NCBI RefSeq assembly: GCF_018614035.1
Contig: NZ_JAGGPA010000018.1
Coordinates: forward strand, 1 to 64,000
DNA from: Streptomyces sp. ISL-96
GTDB lineage: Bacteria > Actinomycetota > Actinomycetes > Streptomycetales > Streptomycetaceae
Reading direction: 5' to 3'
DNA: 64,000 bases
The notes under the pieces: model-generated
The model's database searches: none
Told to the model about the DNA's origin: nothing
What the model saw: the letters and a program-made list of their open reading frames with translations, nothing else
Translations under genes and position numbers: made by a program
Part shown: positions 61,500 through 64,000 of the stretch, one piece after another
Position numbering within the stretch: the first letter of the stretch is position 1
Layout of the letters: each line of letters begins with the position of its first letter

Positions 61500-61922
61500 A
61501 TGACTGATCGTGTCGTGGTGGTGGGTGCGGCCGTGTTCGACGAGGGCCGGCTGCTGGCAGCGCGCCGCAGCGCCCCACCCGAGCTGGCCGGCCGCTGGGA
61601 GCTGCCCGGCGGCAAGGTGGAGCCCGGCGAGAGCCCGGAGCAGGCGCTCGTACGCGAACTGCGCGAAGAGCTGGGCGTCGAGACGGACGTGCTGGAGCGC
61701 ATCCCCGGCGAGTGGCCGCTGAAGCCCGGTTACGTCCTCCAGGTGTGGACCGTCAGGCTGCTGTCCGGCAGGCCCCGCCCCCTCCAGGACCACGACGCCA
61801 TGCGCTGGCTCCGCCCGGACGAGGCGGACTCCGTGGACTGGCTCACCCAGGACCGGCCTGCCGTGGCCGAGGCGGTACGCCGCCTGAGCGCCCTGCCGGG
61901 GCCATCCGCCGCGCAGGCCTGA
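61500..61922 (+). CDS. Nudix hydrolase (MutT/ADP-sugar pyrophosphatase type)
   Basis: 140-aa Nudix protein with the box GGKVEPGESPEQALVRELREELGV (residues about 34-57) whose acidic residues bind Mg2+. Substrate could be 8-oxo-dGTP, ADP-ribose or another nucleotide; the length and surrounding residues do not settle it. ATG at 61500 after a TAGGCT -10 box (61488-61493), leaderless. It follows the SPOR gene by 26 nt and may be transcribed with it or from its own promoter. Confidence 0.88.
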   Translation: MTDRVVVVGAAVFDEGRLLAARRSAPPELAGRWELPGGKVEPGESPEQALVRELREELGVETDVLERIPGEWPLKPGYVLQVWTVRLLSGRPRPLQDHDAMRWLRPDEADSVDWLTQDRPAVAEAVRRLSALPGPSAAQA

Positions 61923-62088
61923 GCAGCGGCTGACCGGCGGTCGAACGGGGGGGCGTGCGGGGACGCCCGGTACGCCGTTCGTGCCACAGTGCTTCCGGGC
62001 TCGCGATAGGTCGACCCGTATATCGGGTATGTGCTGATTAACCCCCCGAAAAAGGACGCGGGTCTGCGGTTGGTCTGGCAGCTGGGAT

Positions 62089-62538
62089 GTGGTCGGCGTG
62101 ATCGACACCGACGGTGACTGCGCCGAGTGGACGTTCCCTGCTGAGCCCGACGCCGTCCGCTCCGCCCGCCACGCCGTCCGCGAGGCGCTGAGCGCCTGGG
62201 GCCTGCTCGACACCATCGGCGATGTGACCATGCTGCTCGTCAGTGAGCTGGTGACCAATTCTTTGCGGTACGCGTCGGGGCCGATCGGGGTCCGTCTCGT
62301 ACGCCCGGACGTCAAAGGCGCCGCGGGCGGCGCCGACGGCCACCCCCCGGAGGTGCACCCCGTACTGGTGGTCGAAGTCTCGGACCCCCTTCCGGATCCG
62401 CCCCTGGAACGGGTCGCGGAACCCGATGACGAGGGAGGACGCGGTTTGCAGCTGGTGGCGCGCTCCGCGCAGCGATGGGGTACACGGCGAGGCGGAACGG
62501 GCAAGACGGTGTGGTTCGAGCTGGCTCTCCCTGGTTAG
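62089..62538 (+). CDS. GHKL ATPase-type anti-sigma factor kinase
   Basis: 149-aa anti-sigma-type protein with an ATP-lid core: WTFPAEPDAVRSARHAVREALSAWGLLDTIGDVTMLLVSELVTNSLRYASGPIGVRLV (N box ELVTNS), then VLVVEVSDPLPDPPLERVAEPDDEGGRGLQLVARSAQRWG (G1/G2) and KTVWFELALPG. RsbW/SpoIIAB-type proteins phosphorylate an anti-sigma antagonist and bind a sigma factor; Streptomyces carry dozens. The SpoIIE-type phosphatase starting at 62695 is its plausible partner. Start codon uncertain among 62089 ATG, 62092 GTG and 62098 GTG. Confidence 0.85.
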   Translation: MVGVIDTDGDCAEWTFPAEPDAVRSARHAVREALSAWGLLDTIGDVTMLLVSELVTNSLRYASGPIGVRLVRPDVKGAAGGADGHPPEVHPVLVVEVSDPLPDPPLERVAEPDDEGGRGLQLVARSAQRWGTRRGGTGKTVWFELALPG

Positions 62539-62694
62539 AAGAGTGAGGGGACCACGATCACCTCGCGGCTGACTTCCCTGGCCGAAAAGGAACGAGACCG
62601 TGCTGTGATCGTGAACGCCGTGCCGGTTGTGACCGTAGTGCTGAATACTGCGGGAAGGACCGGTCCGGTGCGTTGAGCTGGAGGGGACGGTCGC

Positions 62695-64000
62695 GTGAAC
62701 GAGATATCAGCGGCAGCGGGCGAAGTGATGTGGCAGAACAGCCCGCCCGGCTCGATCTACGACTACATAAGAGTCGCGTCCTTCTCGATCGGCCCCTGCG
62801 GGCTGGTGGAGCAGTGGAGCAGGCGTGCCGAAGAGCTGTTCGGCCTGCCCGCGGCTGATGTCGTCGGCAAGGATCCGGTCGAGGCCTTCATGCCTCCCGA
62901 GCTGCGGGTGCGCGGACGCAACCGGCTCTCCGAGATCCTCGACGGCAAGGAGTGGACCGGCCTCGTCCCGTTCCGGATGCCCGACCGCGAGGGCCGTCGA
63001 GCCGGTGCGGCGCCCGCGCACGGCATCGCGGAGATCTACGTGATGCCCAGCGCCACGGCCGACGGCGAACAGGCCGCGCTCTGCCTGGTCGTCGATGTGC
63101 GTGCCGTACGCCGGATTGAGACCGATCTCGCCGCTTCGCAGGCCATTTTCGGCCAATCGCCTTTCGGCTTCCTGTTGTTCGGTACGGACCTCACCGTGCA
63201 GCGTGCCAACAAGCGCTTCGCCACCGTCTTCGGCGGCGCCGTGGAGGACCACCGCGGCCGCACCGTCCACGACTACCTCACCCGCCCCGAGGCCGACCGC
63301 ATGACCACCGCCCTGGAACGGGTCCTGGAGACCGGCGAGTCCGTCACCGACATGCAGATCGTCGGCAGCGCCCCCGGCGATACGGAGCCCCGGCACTGGT
63401 CGGTCAACCTCTACCGGGTGCACAGCGGAGCCGGCCGCACCATCGGCGTCGCCGGGCTCGCCACCGATGTGACCCGCCGTCACGTCGCCGCCAGGGAGGC
63501 CGCCGACGCCCGCCGCAACCTCGCCCTGCTGAACGAGGCCGGCGCCCGCATCGGCAACTCCCTCGATCTGGAGACCACCGCCCGCGAACTCCTCGGCGTA
63601 GCCGTCCCCGGCTTCTGCGACCTCGCCTCCGTCGACCTCTACCAAGGGCTCCTGGCCGGCGACGAGGCTCCGCCGGGCCGGGCCGACGGCAGCGCGGAGC
63701 TCCGCCGCGTCGCCTTCGCCAGCGCCGTCTCCGACGGGCCGCTGTCCGCTCCGGCATGCGTCGCCGAAGGCGAGGACCCCGGGCCCACCGAAGTGGGCGC
63801 CGTACACCGCTACCCGTTCAACTCGCCCTGCGCGAGCGCCCTGCGCACCACAGGCGTCCAGGTCATACCCGGTGAGGAGGGCAGCCTCGTCCACACCACG
63901 CTCGCCGTGCCGATGGTCGCCCACGACACCGTCGTCGGCCTCGCCCAGTTCTCCCGTACGAAGGGCAGCGAGCCCTTCGGCGAACGCGACCGGGCGCTCG
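62695..64000 (+). CDS. PAS/GAF SpoIIE-type phosphatase (3' end beyond window)
   Basis: 435 residues are visible and the frame is still open at the window edge. Residues about 20-125 are a PAS domain (YIRVASFSIGPCGLVEQWSRRAEELFGLPAADVVGKDPVEAFMPPELRVRGRNRLSEILDGKEWTG), 150-270 a second PAS (IFGQSPFGFLLFGTDLTVQRANKRFATVFGGAVEDHRGRTVHDYLTRPEADRM) and from about 290 a GAF-like domain. The phosphatase module itself is expected beyond the window, as in the gene at 17563. GTG start at 62695, GGAGG 10 nt upstream. It likely dephosphorylates the antagonist used with the GHKL protein just upstream. Confidence 0.8.
   Translation, partial: MNEISAAAGEVMWQNSPPGSIYDYIRVASFSIGPCGLVEQWSRRAEELFGLPAADVVGKDPVEAFMPPELRVRGRNRLSEILDGKEWTGLVPFRMPDREGRRAGAAPAHGIAEIYVMPSATADGEQAALCLVVDVRAVRRIETDLAASQAIFGQSPFGFLLFGTDLTVQRANKRFATVFGGAVEDHRGRTVHDYLTRPEADRMTTALERVLETGESVTDMQIVGSAPGDTEPRHWSVNLYRVHSGAGRTIGVAGLATDVTRRHVAAREAADARRNLALLNEAGARIGNSLDLETTARELLGVAVPGFCDLASVDLYQGLLAGDEAPPGRADGSAELRRVAFASAVSDGPLSAPACVAEGEDPGPTEVGAVHRYPFNSPCASALRTTGVQVIPGEEGSLVHTTLAVPMVAHDTVVGLAQFSRTKGSEPFGERDRAL

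Overview
The window is 64 kb of very GC-rich DNA with GTG/TTG starts, strongly G/C-biased third codon positions and families typical of Streptomyces: a Wbl protein, DUF1707, SpoIIE phosphatases with GAF/PAS sensors, a WhiJ-type HTH/DUF397/ATPase set, ppgK and SPOR/Nudix neighbours. From memory, the core order (PhoH, SLT protein, AhpD-AhpC-OxyR, fumarases, Wbl protein, glpX, xseB-xseA, ispH, ppgK, ychF) resembles the SCO502x-SCO506x part of the S. coelicolor chromosome. No rRNA, tRNA or CRISPR array was seen.

Region by region. 1-7.9 kb: DUF192 (partial), prepilin peptidase, a baeRF3 release-factor-like protein, a shattered DUF2079 pseudogene, an HxlR regulator, an aldo/keto reductase, a cis-prenyltransferase and a PIN-PhoH protein. 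7.9-24.7 kb: a secreted lytic transglycosylase with a structured leader, an AI-2E family exporter coupled to an anchored protein, the ahpC-ahpD/oxyR peroxide module, a coupled band-7/RHH pair behind a 16-bp perfect palindrome, a class A penicillin-binding protein, a GAF/SpoIIE/ATPase phosphatase, DUF402, class II fumarase (fumC), a secreted SGNH hydrolase with a lectin tail, and a TetR/SRPBCC operon with a 34-bp two-fold symmetric operator. 24.7-33 kb: class I fumarase, then an accessory stretch bounded by two decayed IS5-type transposase remnants, holding the WhiJ/DUF397/ATPase triad and a small secreted protein with an ABC exporter. 33-43.3 kb: DUF1707, Wbl protein, glpX, DUF4245, nitroreductase, xseBA, APC permease, ispH, ppgK, DUF6542 and ychF.

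43.3-52.3 kb is the most unusual part. The last six codons of ychF recur twice downstream (45501 and 52198). Both distal copies are preceded, at exactly the same 49-nt spacing, by direct repeats with an 11-bp period; a similar repeat pair lies just inside the island on the ychF side and another inside it. I read this as two tandem remnants of integrative elements that used the ychF 3' end as attB, with the integrases lost. The cargo is a RelE/Phd toxin-antitoxin pair, an unrecognised 389-aa protein, a DUF234-type ATPase behind tandem operator-like repeats, YihY, VanZ and PRC-barrel envelope/stress proteins, tiny ORFs, a serine-recombinase fragment and a truncated IS3 element.

52.3-64 kb returns to chromosomal genes: two ABM-type proteins, a methyltransferase, a SnoaL-like protein, a divergent MFS/MarR pair with four operator half-sites, a threonine-synthase-like enzyme, a secreted subtilisin with a P-domain, a GntR/HutC regulator, SPOR, Nudix and HATPase proteins and the start of a PAS/GAF phosphatase running off the window.

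Recurring architecture: many genes have a TANNNT -10 box 6-8 nt before the start codon and no Shine-Dalgarno, so are probably leaderless; many convergent pairs are separated by long perfect hairpins; and at least three genes end in short tandem repeats that include and multiply the stop codon.
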